Below, piece after piece: positions 52,682 through 63,432 of a stretch of DNA of 64,000 nt. The number at the start of each line of letters is the position of its first letter. Position 1 is the stretch's first letter. The notes below the pieces were generated by a model. The model was not told the origin of the DNA and made no database searches. It worked only from the letters and a program-made list of their open reading frames with translations. A program made the translations under genes and the position numbers. The stretch is from assembly GCA_043228905.1 (NCBI GenBank), contig JBHGNT010000018.1, positions 16,120,001-16,184,000 of the forward strand, read 5' to 3'. This DNA is from Azolla caroliniana. Lineage: Eukaryota > Polypodiophyta.

Positions 52682-52700
52682 GCGGTTTGGTGGGGGTGAA
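52682..52700 (+). promoter_or_regulatory. G3 polypurine tract
   Basis: GCGGTTTGGTGGGGGTGAA lies directly before the 3' LTR, one base different from the G2, G4 and G5 tracts. Confidence 0.85.
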
Positions 52701-53440
52701 TGTCCTGGAGAAAACCGGCCTTAGGCGGAATCAGTGTAAAAGGTGCATGAACCGGCCCTTACACGCGCGTACAAGTATTGATTAGTTGTACATAATTAGG
52801 AATAGGTCAGCTGATGTAAATATACTAGGTAGTACACATTTATTAACTAGGAAATCGATGTGTATCTCTGTTCGAAGGGACAACGAATAAGGATGATGTA
52901 TTCAGGATATGACGGCCCTCCCCGACGGCCTATAAAAGAGAGGGGAGAAGGCTGAAACAGGTATCACGTTTTGGCGAGGACGGAGTGTTGTCGGATTGGG
53001 GACCGAGCCTTCTCCTCCTCTATCATTGTTCTTTACAGGTTTCTGGGGCGGTTTCCCTTGCTTCGAGGAAAGCCCGAGTGCTTCCGGCAGAGGCTCCATT
53101 GTATGCGTGCAAGTGTGTGTGTGCGTTGGGTCTATTGTCGGCGTGCCAATTAGAATCTCACGGGCGTTGTAACCCTTTATAGTTGGAATTAATTCTCCAG
53201 TTCATTGTCTCTCTGTGTTTCTGCATGTTTTCCCCTTTCACTGTCTGGTGGGTGTGCATCTCTATTCATTCTGTACACGCGGTCGTGATCCATTTGGCTA
53301 GTAAGCGCTGCTTGCCGGAGGCCAGTGTTCGCCAGTTTGGCGCTTATGCTCTCCTCTCTCCTCTTATTTCTTGCACTCCTCGGTCCAAGGCCTCTATGGT
53401 TCCGCCTTAGTTTCATACGCGAGAGCGTAACAACATGACA
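52701..53440 (+). repeat. G3 3' LTR
   Basis: It is 740 bp and starts TGTCCTGGAGAAAACC, where the 5' LTR has TGTCGTGG. It ends GTAACAACATGACA and includes CCTATAAAAGAG (TATA at 52931-52937). ACGT follows. Confidence 0.9.
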
Positions 53441-54409
53441 ACGTCAAAGTTTTAAAAACGGCAGTTCTAAAACGTAGAATACGTGTAGAATACATCAGAG
53501 TATTCTAAAATGTACTCTAAACGTAGAATACGCATTTTTTAACAACTATGCTTCCAACAATTCAAAACCAGAGTCAAAAAGGAAATAGGCCGACATATTC
53601 GATGTCTTCGATCGGACGGAGGTAAAGAATACTGATGAAGAGAGAGACAGAAAAGAGATAGAGAAGAGAAAAGGAAGAAAAAAGAATACTTCAATATACC
53701 ATTAAGAAAAGAATACAATACTCTTATACTCCAAGACTAACAACCCCAAATAGGTATTGCAATATGCTATTACTAAAATAATCTTTCCGCCTTCTTCTAC
53801 TAATCGTCTTCTCACTTATTCTAATCTTCTTCTTCTTCCTCCCTTCTTCTTGTAGATCTTCTATTCCGCCTTCCTTGGTAACTATTCTATTCCCCCCTCG
53901 TCTCCCCAATTGCTAAGAATACCCTCATACTTATAGGTTTTTAGTTTCGTTATTCTTACTTTTTCTTTTCTTTTCTTTTACATATCCTCGAGTTTGTGTG
54001 GTGCGTTTTGCATATCATTATTTCTGGTTTGTCATCCAAATTTGTCATACAAGAAAGCTCTCTTTGTCAGCTTTCTTATGAATTTTCTCTTTTGAAATTT
54101 GGATAAGAGATGAAGAAGTTATGAGCTTTTTTCTCTACCTTGCTTTTTCTGCATAATTTCCTGCGATTTTCTTCTTTTTCTTTTTTTCTGCTTTTCCTAC
54201 TTTTGAAAAACGCCTCTAACTGTATTTCTTTTCAATTTCATTTATCTTTTAACCCTTGGACCTTTCATATTGTGCTTTATTCTTCTATACCTTCGCATCC
54301 AATGTATTTGTCACGGTCTTTTCCTATGAGCAAAAATCGACTTCACAAATACTTCTCTAAGGCTTTCATGACATAACTCCGCAAAGAAGGAATTTGACGA
54401 GAATATTTG
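53441..54409. other. AT-rich sequence right of G3, probable decayed LTR
   Basis: The first 100 bases continue the AATACGT tract. After that there is no gene. On the minus strand, about 54000-54160 (AAAAAGCTCATAACTTC ... CATAAGAAAGCTGAC) aligns loosely with the solo LTR at 60401 (AAAAAGCTCATAATTTCC ... CATAAGAAAGCTAAC). Part of this stretch is therefore probably an old LTR of that family. Its borders are not visible. Confidence 0.4.
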
Positions 54410-54900
54410 TGTCGACATACACCGCTGTCATGGAAATCCGCATGTACATGTCGGATCAAGCGGGACCAGGGGGTCTAGGACTAGGGAATGGAGGAAGAGA
54501 GGCCACTGGGCTTACAATGGTTATCCGGTCTGGTCATCGAAGGCCGGATACTGAGCGGTCGGGCTCGCAAAACCGAATCCTATCCGGTACTAACGATGGT
54601 CTCCAAAATCTAAGCACACCTGCCCTCAAGAACACGATTCCTTGGTCACCACACACCATATACAAATATTGGCGCAAACACGGGGAGACCGAAAACAATG
54701 GACACATAGAGAGAGAGCGAGAAAGACCGGATACATCAAAACCCAATAATCAATCAAAGCAGAGAAAACAGATATAAGGCCGACCTCAGGCCGGATACAG
54801 AGCTTGGAGCTGTCCGAGCACACACACGCACAGTGATGAGACTCTGGTCGAGAGCACACATGCTTCCTACGCGAGCAGAGGCCTCACCAACACCTCACCG
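54410..54900 (-). repeat. Decayed G5-type LTR fragment
   Basis: TGTCGACATACACCGCTG opens a stretch with GCGGGACCAGGGGGTCTAGG, resembling G5 GCGGGACCACGGGGGTCTTGG, and a later CGAGCAGAGGCCTCACCAACACC. No CGACA end is seen, and the match fades near 54900. Confidence 0.4.
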
Positions 54901-55474
54901 AATACATAGAGTAGATTACATAAAGTTCTTAACATGACATCAAGAATACATAGAGTAGATTACATAGAGTACATAAAGTTCTTAACCCAATCCACTCTGT
55001 TATTGATTTGTCTCAAAATGTTGAAAATTCAACACTTACAACAAGAATCCATTGAATTGCATCAGGTACTAGATGTATAGAGTATAATCTAATGCAATGC
55101 ATTGTGGTTCTAAGTCATGCTTCTTGTTTGTCTTTGTGTTGTGTCTACAACCACATTTAGGATCCGATGCATTGTATCGGATTTTCAATTGGAAACAATT
55201 TGAAAAAATAAAAAATTCTTGGATTTTAAACTAGAATCCAATGCAACACATTCAATTTTTGTTGAAACTTTTATTTTATTTTTTTTACTTTTTTCATTTT
55301 TACCATAAAAAAATTTTTAAAATGGATTTTCAACTAAAATACGATGCACTACATTGTATTTTAGTCTATAGGGCTAGAATCCAATGCAATGCATTGGATT
55401 AAAGTGGAAAATCCATTTTTCTTTTATTTTTTTCAATGATTATTTTTTTGTTTCAAATGTCCAAGTGTTAAATG
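54901..55474. other. AT-rich spacer with several short palindromes, no gene
   Basis: A duplicated AATACATAGAGTAGATTACA lies at 54901 and again near 54946. It is followed by inverted repeats at about 55160-55182, 55333-55365 and 55378-55400 built on ATCC[A/G]ATGCA. No coding sequence was recognised. Confidence 0.5.
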
Positions 55475-55954
55475 TGTTAGGAATCGACCGGCCAAAACCG
55501 GTTTCGCGTTCATATTCGTGTGCAGAAACCAAGAATTAGTACACAGTCAAAGACGTAAAGACAAAGAGACGCCGATATTTTACATGGAAAAACCAAAAAT
55601 GGGAAAAAAACACGGGGGTCCAAAAACTCCGAGAAAACACATCACTATAGTAGAGAGGAAGTACAGATACAGAACTCGGAGGCAACGACCTCGAGTTCTC
55701 CTTCGTTTGACAGTCGGTTACAGAGTTACACTCTCACTCTCTCAATCCTAGTTACAGAGGCAACTACCTCGTTCTAACTTTACAATAATGATCACACACA
55801 TACTAAAGTTTGCCCTAGTTGCTTATATACTAGTACAACTTTCGGACTATTTACAAAGTATAGCCCACATGACTTATTTCGACTATTTACAGATATAGTT
55901 CCTCATCAACTCGGCTCTTCTCTCTTCCCATCCGGAGGGACCTATTTCCCAACA
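55475..55954 (-). repeat. C7 3' LTR, Copia group B
   Basis: On the minus strand it reads TGTTGGGAAATAGGTCCC ... TCGATTCCTAACA, 480 bp, followed on the plus-strand right side by the purine tract and pol end. The start matches the C0, C2 and C6 LTRs. Confidence 0.75.
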
Positions 55955-56031
55955 AACTCCCCCTTCACTATGGCATGGGGTACTTCACCAGTCCGACCCT
56001 CTATCGGCACGCGTTCAGTTTTGTAGGAAAT
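55955..56031 (-). pseudogene. C7 last residues of pol and purine tract
   Basis: The minus strand reads KLNACR, stop, RVGLVKYPMP, stop, then AGTGAAGGGGGAGTT. It is the C-terminal end of the RNase H region that continues at 62850 on the other side of C6. Confidence 0.8.
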
Positions 56032-56643
56032 AGCGGGGAATATTGCTCGGCCACAACCGAGTCTTGAATCACTTTGATGAGAATCAAACGCAAAAATGGG
56101 AAGTGGGGAGTGAACGCACATACACACATAAACAACGATAGAGAACACACGATGTTAACGTGGAAAACCCTAAATGGGAAAAAACCATGGGAGCCCACAG
56201 ACTCCAAACTATCACTATATGAGAAAGGTACAATCAAAGACTCAGAGGCAATGACCTCGAGCTCTATGTCTTCGCCAACCAGAGGTTACAATAGAAAACT
56301 CGTTCTGTGTGTGTGTGTGTCTCTCTCTCACTCACTGTGTACATACTCTATCAACAACCTTCATCACATAAAGTGATTGCCCTAAGTCATATTTATACTT
56401 ATATGGCTTTAGGGCTATTTACAAATATAGCCTCGATGGGCTCACAATGAAACATATTTATACATATGTTTTTCAATGAAACATATTTACACATATGTTC
56501 TTGGATCCGGTTTGCACTGGATCCATCCGAATTCACTCAATCTGGTTTCCGCGTCTCATCTGGAACCCTTCCGGATCCGATTCCTTCATCCGGCTCGTCC
56601 GATTCTCATCCAGATCCCATCCGGAGGGACTGAATTCCCAACA
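56032..56643 (-). repeat. C6 3' LTR
   Basis: On plus it reads TGTAGGAAATAGCGGGG ... CTGAATTCCCAACA, 612 bp. A short GT/CT microsatellite lies at about 56307-56335. A direct repeat of GAAACATATTTA.ACATATGTT at 56450-56500 is single in the other LTR. Confidence 0.88.
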
Positions 56644-57514
56644 AACTCCCCCTTCACTCCAGCATGGAATTTCTCGTTAATCTGATCCGTCTTCTGCATG
56701 CGTCCAGCTTGTTGTTTGAAAGCACCTTGGTCATCATATTTGATCTGTTCTCCTTCATGTGGATCTTCGTCAACACGTAGTCTTGATCTTCTACCTTCTC
56801 CTGAAGCCAGTGATATCTCCTCTAGATGTGCTTGGTCCGGGAATGGTAGGCCGCATTCTTCGTAAGTTGGATGACACTTTGACTATCGCAGTAGAGCCCG
56901 AATTCCTCCTGACGGATCCCTAGCTCTCCGATGAAGTCCTTCATCCAGATTATCTCCTTGCTAGCCTCCACAGCTGCCATGTACTCCGCTTCCGTTGTCG
57001 ACAATGCAACAGACTTCTGCAGCCTCAACTACCATGATACAGCTCCCCCTACATAAGCCATGACATATCTGGATGTAGATCGGTTGGTATCCCCATCGGC
57101 CAACATAACCGAATCCGTGAATCCGTCAAGTTGGGGTTTACCGGAGCCGAAACGGAGACACATACTCGAGGTGTCTTTCAAGTACCGGAGTATCCACTTG
57201 ACCGCATTCCAGTGCTCTCTTCCCGGATTGCTCATGAACCGGCTAACTACTCCGTAGCATATGCAGTATCCAGCTGGGTGCACACCATTGCATACATTAG
57301 ACTTCCGACGGCAGAGGCATATGGTATCTTCATCATATCCAACTTCTCTGCCTTTGTCTTCAAGCTCTACTTTCCGGAAAACGTGCAATTTTCCGGAAGT
57401 GATGATCCGACCGGTTTCACCTCCGACATGTTGAACCTTTGAAAGCACCTTTGTCACGTACTTTTCTTGTGACAACCACAACAACTTCTCCTCTCGGTCC
57501 CAGATGATGTGCAT
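56644..57514 (-). pseudogene. C6 RNase H and RT C-terminus, broken
   Basis: Minus-strand pieces in two frames include EKYVTKVLSKVQHVG, MSNPGREHWNAVKWILRYLK, GFTDSVMLADGDTNRSTSRY, then STTEAEYMAAVEASKEI and YCDSQSVIQLTKNAAYHSRT. The remaining C-terminal part (56644-56821) is recognisable but interrupted by a stop near 56822. It is the same order as C2. Confidence 0.82.
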
Positions 57515-57523
57515 CCCTAAAAT

Positions 57524-59760
57524 CTATCTTGCCAGACCCAAGTCTTTCATTAAGAAGATCCAGTTTAGGGCCTTCTTCAGCGTTTGTATCTTGACTTGGT
57601 CTCGTCCGACGATCAACATGTCGTCCACGTACAGGAGCAATATCAGGAAATCTCCTCCGTCAAATTTCTTCACAAAAACACAATGATCGGCTCGCATCTT
57701 GTGGTACCCTTGATCCGTCATGAAGGAGTCGAAATTCCGGTACCATTGCTGGGGGGCTTGCTTCAATCCGTACAAGCTCTTCTTCAGCCGGCACACCAGG
57801 TGCTCCTTCCCTTTCTTCTCAAATCCTTCCTGTTGATGCATGTAGATGTCTTTTTCGAGGTTGCCATGTAGGAATGTCGTCTTGATATCCAGTTGCTCTA
57901 CCTCGAGGTCCATGCTTAATGCTATGCTCAATACCGTCCGGATGGATGTCATCTTTACAACCGGTGCAAAGATCTCACAGAAATCCACACCTTTCTTCTG
58001 TTGGAAACCCTTCACTACGATCCGGGCCTTGTACCTCGGTGGATTTCCGGTGTCTCCTGGTTTCAGCTTGTACACCCACTTATTCCGGAGTGCCCTCTTT
58101 CCTTTCGACAACTTCGTCAATTCATATGTGTGGTACTTGTGCAAGGAATCCATCTCGTCTTGCATGGCACTTAACCACTTGCGGTTGTGGGTGTCTTTCT
58201 TTGCTTCTTTGAAGCTTTCCAGCTCCCCCTCATCGGTCAGCAGCACATGTTCTACATCCGGAAATCTCCGGGGGGCCCTTCTCTCTCTGAGAGGATATCT
58301 TCGACCTTGGTTTTCGGCAACTGGTTCCTCCGTTTGTTCCTCATCCTCATCCAATTCGGGATCTTGTCTAGTTCCGGTGTCTTCTTCTTCTTCTTCTCCG
58401 GTCGGTTCGGTTTCTTGTTCGAATCCGGCCGGTTCATCGAGTGTCATCAAGTTACCGGCTAACATCCATTTTTCAGTCGGGTAAGTCCTTGTGTCCTCAA
58501 ACTGGTTTTCATTTGATGATCCGAAGTTCATCATCTTCTTCTTCGACTCCCAGTCAGCAATGGTCCTGTCTTCCATGAAGACTATGACTCGACTCCGGAA
58601 CACCTTCTTGTCAACCAGATCCCACACCCGGTAACCGAACTCATCATCGTCGTATCCAAGAAATATGCATGGTTGGGTATTCGGATCCAACTTTTCTCTC
58701 TTGTCCTTTGTGACATGCACATATGCAAGACAACCAAACACCTTCAGATGCGGGTAAGATACATCTTTACCGGTCCATACTTTCTGTGCTGAGTCTCTTT
58801 CCAGGGGTGCTGAGGGTAATTTGTTTATCACATAGGTTGGCGTCATCAGCGCCTCAACCCAAAACTTCTTGGGTAACTTGGCATGTGCTAGCATGCTGCA
58901 AACTCTCTCCATTATGGTCCGGTTCATCCATTCAGTCAACCCGTTCAATTCCAGTATCTTCAGCACAGTAAGTTTGACCCGGATTCCCTTCGATCGGCAG
59001 TACTCCTTGAACTGCCCCCGGTATTCTCCTCCGTTATCTACTCGAACTACCTTCAGCTTCCGGCTGGTTTCTTTTTCCACTCTCACGTGAAGCTCCTTGA
59101 AGACAGACAACACCTGACCCTTTGTCTTCAATGGTGAGACCCATAGCTTCCGACTGTGGTCGTCTATGAACGTCACGAAGTACTGTGATCCCGCATGTGA
59201 CTTCGTGACCACTTGACACACATCGGTATGCACCAGCTCCATTGGTGCATTCCGTCTCATCAGTGGTCTAGACCGGAAGGAGGTTCGGATTTGCTTGCCG
59301 ACCAAGCAATCGGTGCACTTCTCAAGGTGCATGTCTTTCACCTCCGGAATGAGGTTGTCTTCGGCAAGTCTTCTCATCCCCTTCTGGCTCATATGACGCA
59401 ACCTCTTGTGCCATAGCTTACCGGCAGTGTCGGATGCTACGTTCACTTCTTCTCGGCATATCCGGGCATGCATCAGATACAGTGTGTTGATCTTCCGGGC
59501 TCGAGCCACAATCAAGCTTCCTTTGCTGAATTTCATGACTCCGTTCCGGATGCTACCCGTGTAGCCTTCATCATCTAGCCAATCGGTTGATATCTGGTTC
59601 ACCCGAACATCCGGAACGTGTCGAACTTCTTTCAGCAGCAATTTGCATCCGGTTGATGTTGTCAACAACACATCTCCTATGCCGAAAATTCGGCATGTAC
59701 CTTCATTCCCCATCCGGACACAACCGTGATCTCTGGCTATGTAGGATGAGAATCATTTCC
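57524..59760 (-). pseudogene. C6 protease end-integrase-RT
   Basis: A long open minus-strand frame (57524-59713, 729 codons) spans the protease end (VLLTTSTGCKLLLKEVRHVP), pre-integrase (LWHKRLRHMSQKGM, CTDCLVGKQ), integrase (VHTDVCQV, VRVDNGGEYRG), spacer and RT (MDLEVEQLDIKTTFLHGNLE, LKKSLYGLKQAPQQWY, LLLYVDDMLIVG). In integrase the usual LAER reads LTEW, so the third acidic residue is still Glu. The protease active site just upstream (about 59790, VVDSGASFHLT) is separated by a stop. The segment is surprisingly open for an old copy. Confidence 0.85.
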
Positions 59761-60400
59761 GGTCCAGCGTTAGGTGGAACGACGCCCCAGAATCGACAAC
59801 CCATGTTGTCTCCTCGCCGACAAAGTTTAACTCATTCTCCTCGGCAATGAGCATTAGTTCTTCTTCACTTGTCGCGATCGCCGACATTCCTTTCTGATCA
59901 GGACCTCTCTAGTCCGAACTCTTTTTCGGGTCGGTGGTGTCGGCCCCTTTCTCTTTCTAGAAATGTTGACAATTCTTCTGGAAGTGCCCCAGCTTCCCAC
60001 AGTAAAAGCAAGTGGGCCTTCCCCTAGACTTCGACCTCGTCCCCGATTTGTCCCAGTTTGGGGACTCCGATACCAGCCTCTTCCCTGGTTATGGTCATCT
60101 TCCGTGACCAAGGCCTTCAGATTGGTTCCGGACTCCCGGTCCTTCCAAAGAGCTTCTTCATCTAATAAGCTTGACTTTACCCTCGCTAGGGACAACTACT
60201 TTCCTTCCGGCCCGGCATTGCCCAAAGTGACAACTAGCGTCTCCCAACTATCTGGGAGGGAGCCCAAGAGGAGCAATGCAAGTACCTCGTCGGCTAGAGG
60301 TACTTCAAGCAAAGTTGTTTGGTTTATGAGCCCCTAAAATGCGTTCATGTGCTCCGCCATGCTGGATCCGTCCTGATACTGGAGCCTCACTAGCGTCCGG
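59761..60400 (-). pseudogene. C6 gag C-terminus and zinc knuckle, broken
   Basis: The minus strand from the solo LTR leftward shows the gag end (AEHMNAF, stop, SLARVKSSLLDEEALW, KALVTEDDHNQ) and a knuckle region with CFYCGKLGHFQKNCQHF-type wording partly out of frame (about 59955-60020). The protease triad segment follows. Several stops are present. Confidence 0.75.
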
Positions 60401-61902
60401 TGTCGTGATCTTTTCGACACATAGTGTGAAACCACCCTCAAAAGAGAATAAAATAGTGGTCCAAATAAACTAATTTTCTCAAGTCAACTATAGTAATAAA
60501 TGAAAGGATAAAAAGTTAGAAGAGGTTTTCGAAAGTAGACAAAAATAGAGAAAAAGATGGGAAAAGAAAAGTTAGTCGTGGTTATGAGCAGCAAGGTCGA
60601 GTAAAAAGCTCATAATTTCCTTGTCAAATGTCCAACTTAGAAAAGAAAAGATGCATAAGAAAGCTAACCTAAAGAGCTTTCCAGAATATCTTGCATGTAA
60701 AATTTGAGGCTAGAAAACAGAAATAGTGAGGAAAAGATGAGTCGACTCATATAGACAAACTTTTTTTAGGGGAAACAGGCAAGCAATCCTAAACCTATAA
60801 ATAAGAGCCTATTCTAGTGAAGAAGGGGGGGAGGGAGAAGGAACACGGAAGCTCTACTAAATTGGAAAGCGGAAGAAGAAGGATCAACAACATCGAGAGG
60901 CATCATCAACAAAGAAACTCCTTCTATACTCCACTCTCTTCTTTCCTCCACCTCTCTTCCCCCATTCCTTTATACACAATCCTTCATATTCGCATCCAAC
61001 CCATTGTAAAATGATTCTTATATTATAAAAGAATCTATTATATTGATATAAACAAATGTTTTCTTTCATCTACTTGTCTTATGTGTAAATCTTGATTGTG
61101 CTTGTTTGTTATCGTCATTTGTGCTTATTTTTTTGTGTGTCTTGTGACAAGGGAGCGTTTCAGGCTTGCCCATGCACCTCTCCTTTCACAAAGGCATTCA
61201 AACTTACGTGTCTTGCGTGTTAATGTAAATCTTGCTTGTGTGTTCGTGCGGCTTGTGGCAAGGGAGCATTCGGGCTTGCCCATGCACCTCTCCTTTCACA
61301 AAGGCATTCGAAATTGTGTCTCCCATGTGTAAACCTTGCTTGTGTGTTCGTGCGACTTGTGGCAAGGGAGCGTTCGGGCTTGCCCGTGCACCTCTCTTTT
61401 CACAAAGGCATTCAAAACTCTATCTCTCGTGTGTGTAACTAAGGCTTTTCCTTGTGTGTTTGCATGTCTTGTAACAAGGGAGCATTTAGGCTTGCCCATG
61501 CACCTCTCTTTTCACAAAGGCATTCGAAACTCTATCTCTCATGTGTGTAAGTAAGCCTTTTCCTTGTGTGTTCGCGTGTCTTGTAACAAGGGAGCGTTCG
61601 GGCTTGCCCATGCACCTCTCTTTTCACAAAGGCATTCCAAACTCTGTCTCTCATGTGTGTAAGTAAGCATTTTCCTTGTGTGTCCGTGTGTAAGCCTTCC
61701 TCACGTGCATTCGTTCACCTTGTGACTAGGGGTTGATTCGGGCTTGCCCATGCACCGCTCCTTTTCACAAACACATTTGAATACTCGTGCCTTGTTTGTG
61801 TAAGCCTTCCTTGTGTTGTGTATGTGAGCCCTATTTCCTTCCTGTCCATAACCTCGGCGGTTCCACCTCACGATCCGCACATAGTGACGGATTTTCACGA
61901 CA
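60401..61902 (+). mobile_element. 1.5 kb solo LTR of a G4-related Gypsy family in C6 gag
   Basis: It starts TGTCGTGATCTTTTCGACAC and ends GGATTTTCACGACA, 1502 bp. The minus strand at its right end (TGTCGTGAAAATCCGTCACT ... GAGGTGGAACCGCCG) aligns with the left tip of G4, so this LTR is related to G4 and oriented plus. A TATA box lies at 60796-60802 (TATAAAT). Flanks are CCGG on the left and CTAG on the right, explainable as CCGG with both CpG cytosines changed. It has no internal sequence. Confidence 0.8.
61141..61830 (+). repeat. Tandem array of 104-139 bp units in the solo LTR
   Basis: Six units start with CTTGTG[A/G]CAAGGGAGC or a variant at 61141, 61252, 61356, 61468, 61580 and 61719. 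Each carries GGCTTGCCC[A/G]TGCACCTCTC and TTTCACAAAGGCATTC. Spacings are 111, 104, 112, 112 and 139. The sixth unit is diverged. The array lies downstream of the TATA box and so would be in the transcript. Confidence 0.9.
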
Positions 61903-62220
61903 CTAGAATACCGAAACCCGATTCACGGCGCTTTTACTCTCCAGCATGGTGCCGATTTTCTCCCAAAGCACATGAGCTTTACTTTCTTCATTGAAGTTGT
62001 TGTACATGCTCATGTCGATGAAGCACTGGATGTACGCCGTTGTCTTCATGTGCATTAGCTCCCATATTGCGGCATCAATCTTATCCGGTTTCTTGTCCCC
62101 GAACTGTACCAGCAGCTAGAGATCTTTTACCACGAGCATGTCCCTCATCTTTGGCTTCCACACTGGGTAGTTGGAGCCGTTGAGCTTGAACATGCTTCCG
62201 AATGACCATTCCCTTGTAAG
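61903..62220 (-). pseudogene. C6 gag N-terminus
   Basis: The minus strand reads MFKLNGSNYPVWKPKMRDML, VVKDL, stop, LLVQFGDKKPDKIDAAIWEL and MSMYNNFNEESKAHVLWEKI. This matches the C2 gag start (VLNSQNYADWKIKMEDLLIV). It is joined to 60400 across the solo LTR and has at least two stops. Confidence 0.8.
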
Positions 62221-62234
62221 CTCTGATACTAGCT

Positions 62235-62849
62235 TGTAGGAAATAGCGCGGAATATTGCTCGGCCACAACTGAGTCTTGAATCACTTCGATGAGAATCAA
62301 ATGCAAAAATGGGAAGTGGGGAGTGAAGGCATCTACACACAAACAACGGTAGAGAACACAGGATGTTAATGTGAAAACCCCTAAATGGGAAAAACCACGG
62401 GAGCCTACAAACTCCAAACTATCACTATATGAGAAAGGTACAAGCAGAGACTCGGAGGCAACGACCTCGAGCTTTATGTCTTCGCGGACCGGCGGTTACA
62501 ACAGAAAACTCGTTGTGTGTGTGTGTGTGTGTGTGCACGTCTCTCTCTCTCTCTCTCTCTCACTCACTGTGTACACACTCTATCAACAACCCTCATCACA
62601 TAAAGTGATTGCCCTAAGTCATCTTTATACTTATATGACTTTAGGCCTATTTACAAATATAGCCTCGATGGGCTCACAATGAAACATATTTACACATATG
62701 TTCTTCGATCTGGTTTGCACCGGATCCATTCGGATTCACTCAATCTGGTTTCCAGGTCTCATCCATAACCCTTCCGGATCCGGTTCCTTCATCCAACTTG
62801 TCCGCTCCGGCTCGTCCAAATCCCATCCAGAGGCACCGAATTCCCAACA
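62235..62849 (-). repeat. C6 5' LTR
   Basis: It is 615 bp on plus, TGTAGGAAATAGCGCGG ... CCGAATTCCCAACA. A GT/CT microsatellite lies at about 62514-62570, longer than in the other LTR. The primer-site remnant CTCTGATACT lies at 62221-62230. Confidence 0.88.
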
Positions 62850-63432
62850 AGTTTTTTGGCTGACAACACCTTCATCCGCATGTCCGATCCATTCTCAGTC
62901 GTGTGAAACTTCATCAGAGCAAACTCCTTTTCTTCTACTCACTCTTGGAGCCAATGATATCTTCTCTGGATGTGTTTGGTCCTCGAATGGTAGGTGGCAT
63001 TTTTCGCAAGGTGGATGGCACTCTGGTTATCGCAATGGAGTTGGAATTCCTCCTGGCGAATTCCCAGCTCACCGATAAACTCCTTCATCCATATGATTTC
63101 CTTGCCGGCTTCCGATGTGGCCATATATTTGGCTTTCGTGGTCGACAGCGCCACGGCCTTCTACAGCCTCGATTGCCACGAAACGACTCCCCCCTGCATA
63201 AGTCACTATGTACTCGGACGTGGATTGGCTAGTATCCACATCAGCCAACATGTCCGGGTCAGTATAACCTTCCAGTGTGGGGTTACCCGAACTGAAACGA
63301 AGACACACGTTCAAGGTGCCTTTTAGGTACCAAAGTAGCCACTTCACGGCAGCCCAAAGCTCTCTTCCGGGGTTGCTCATATATCGGTTAACCACGTCGA
63401 TTGCGTATCCTATGTCTGGCCTAGTACATACA
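62850..63432 (-). pseudogene. C7 RNase H, broken, 5' truncated
   Basis: The minus strand reads from TVCTRPDIGYAIDVVNRYMS through LWAAVKWLLWYLKGT, GYTDPDMLADVDTSQSTSEY, STTKAKYMATSEAGKEI, HCDNQSAIHLAKNATYHSRT and HIQRRYHWLQE to KFHTTENGSDM, then the C6 insertion. Frame breaks lie near 63150 and 62940. At 63432 the Copia match ends abruptly inside RT. Confidence 0.82.

Larger units (their letters stand above)
36846..53440 (+). mobile_element. G3: deleted Gypsy element hosting C2 and G4
   Basis: The outer element has LTRs 36846-43055 (interrupted by C2) and 52701-53440, flanked by ACGT (36842-36845, 53441-53444). Without C2 the 5' LTR is about 738 bp against 740 bp for the 3' LTR. The internal part keeps the primer site, a gag start, RNase H and integrase. 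Gag-protease and RT are deleted. G4 (44341-52054) lies in the integrase gene. The 5' LTR has lost its TATA (CCTATAGAAG), and the 3' LTR keeps it (TATAAAA, 52931-52937). Confidence 0.88.
56032..62849 (-). mobile_element. C6: old Tnt1-like Copia element inside C7
   Basis: LTRs at 56032-56643 and 62235-62849 are flanked by exact AGTTT duplications (56027-56031, 62850-62854). Minus-strand order is LTR, damaged initiator-Met primer site (CTCTGATACTAGC on plus), gag, protease, integrase, RT, RNase H, LTR. A 1.5 kb solo Gypsy LTR (60401-61902) sits in gag. LTR differences and many stops mark it as clearly older than C2. Confidence 0.9.

Noticed and set aside
53600-54400. A host gene in the T-rich stretch right of G3
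   Set aside because: There is no long frame and no splice-bounded coding pattern, and part of it aligns loosely with an LTR.
56307-56335. GT/CT repeats in the C6 LTRs as regulatory elements
   Set aside because: They are ordinary microsatellites that differ in length between the two LTRs. No function can be supported.
61141-61830. Regular direct repeats that might suggest a CRISPR array
   Set aside because: Units are over 100 bp, adjacent and similar throughout, with no repeat-spacer alternation and no cas genes. They lie inside an LTR.
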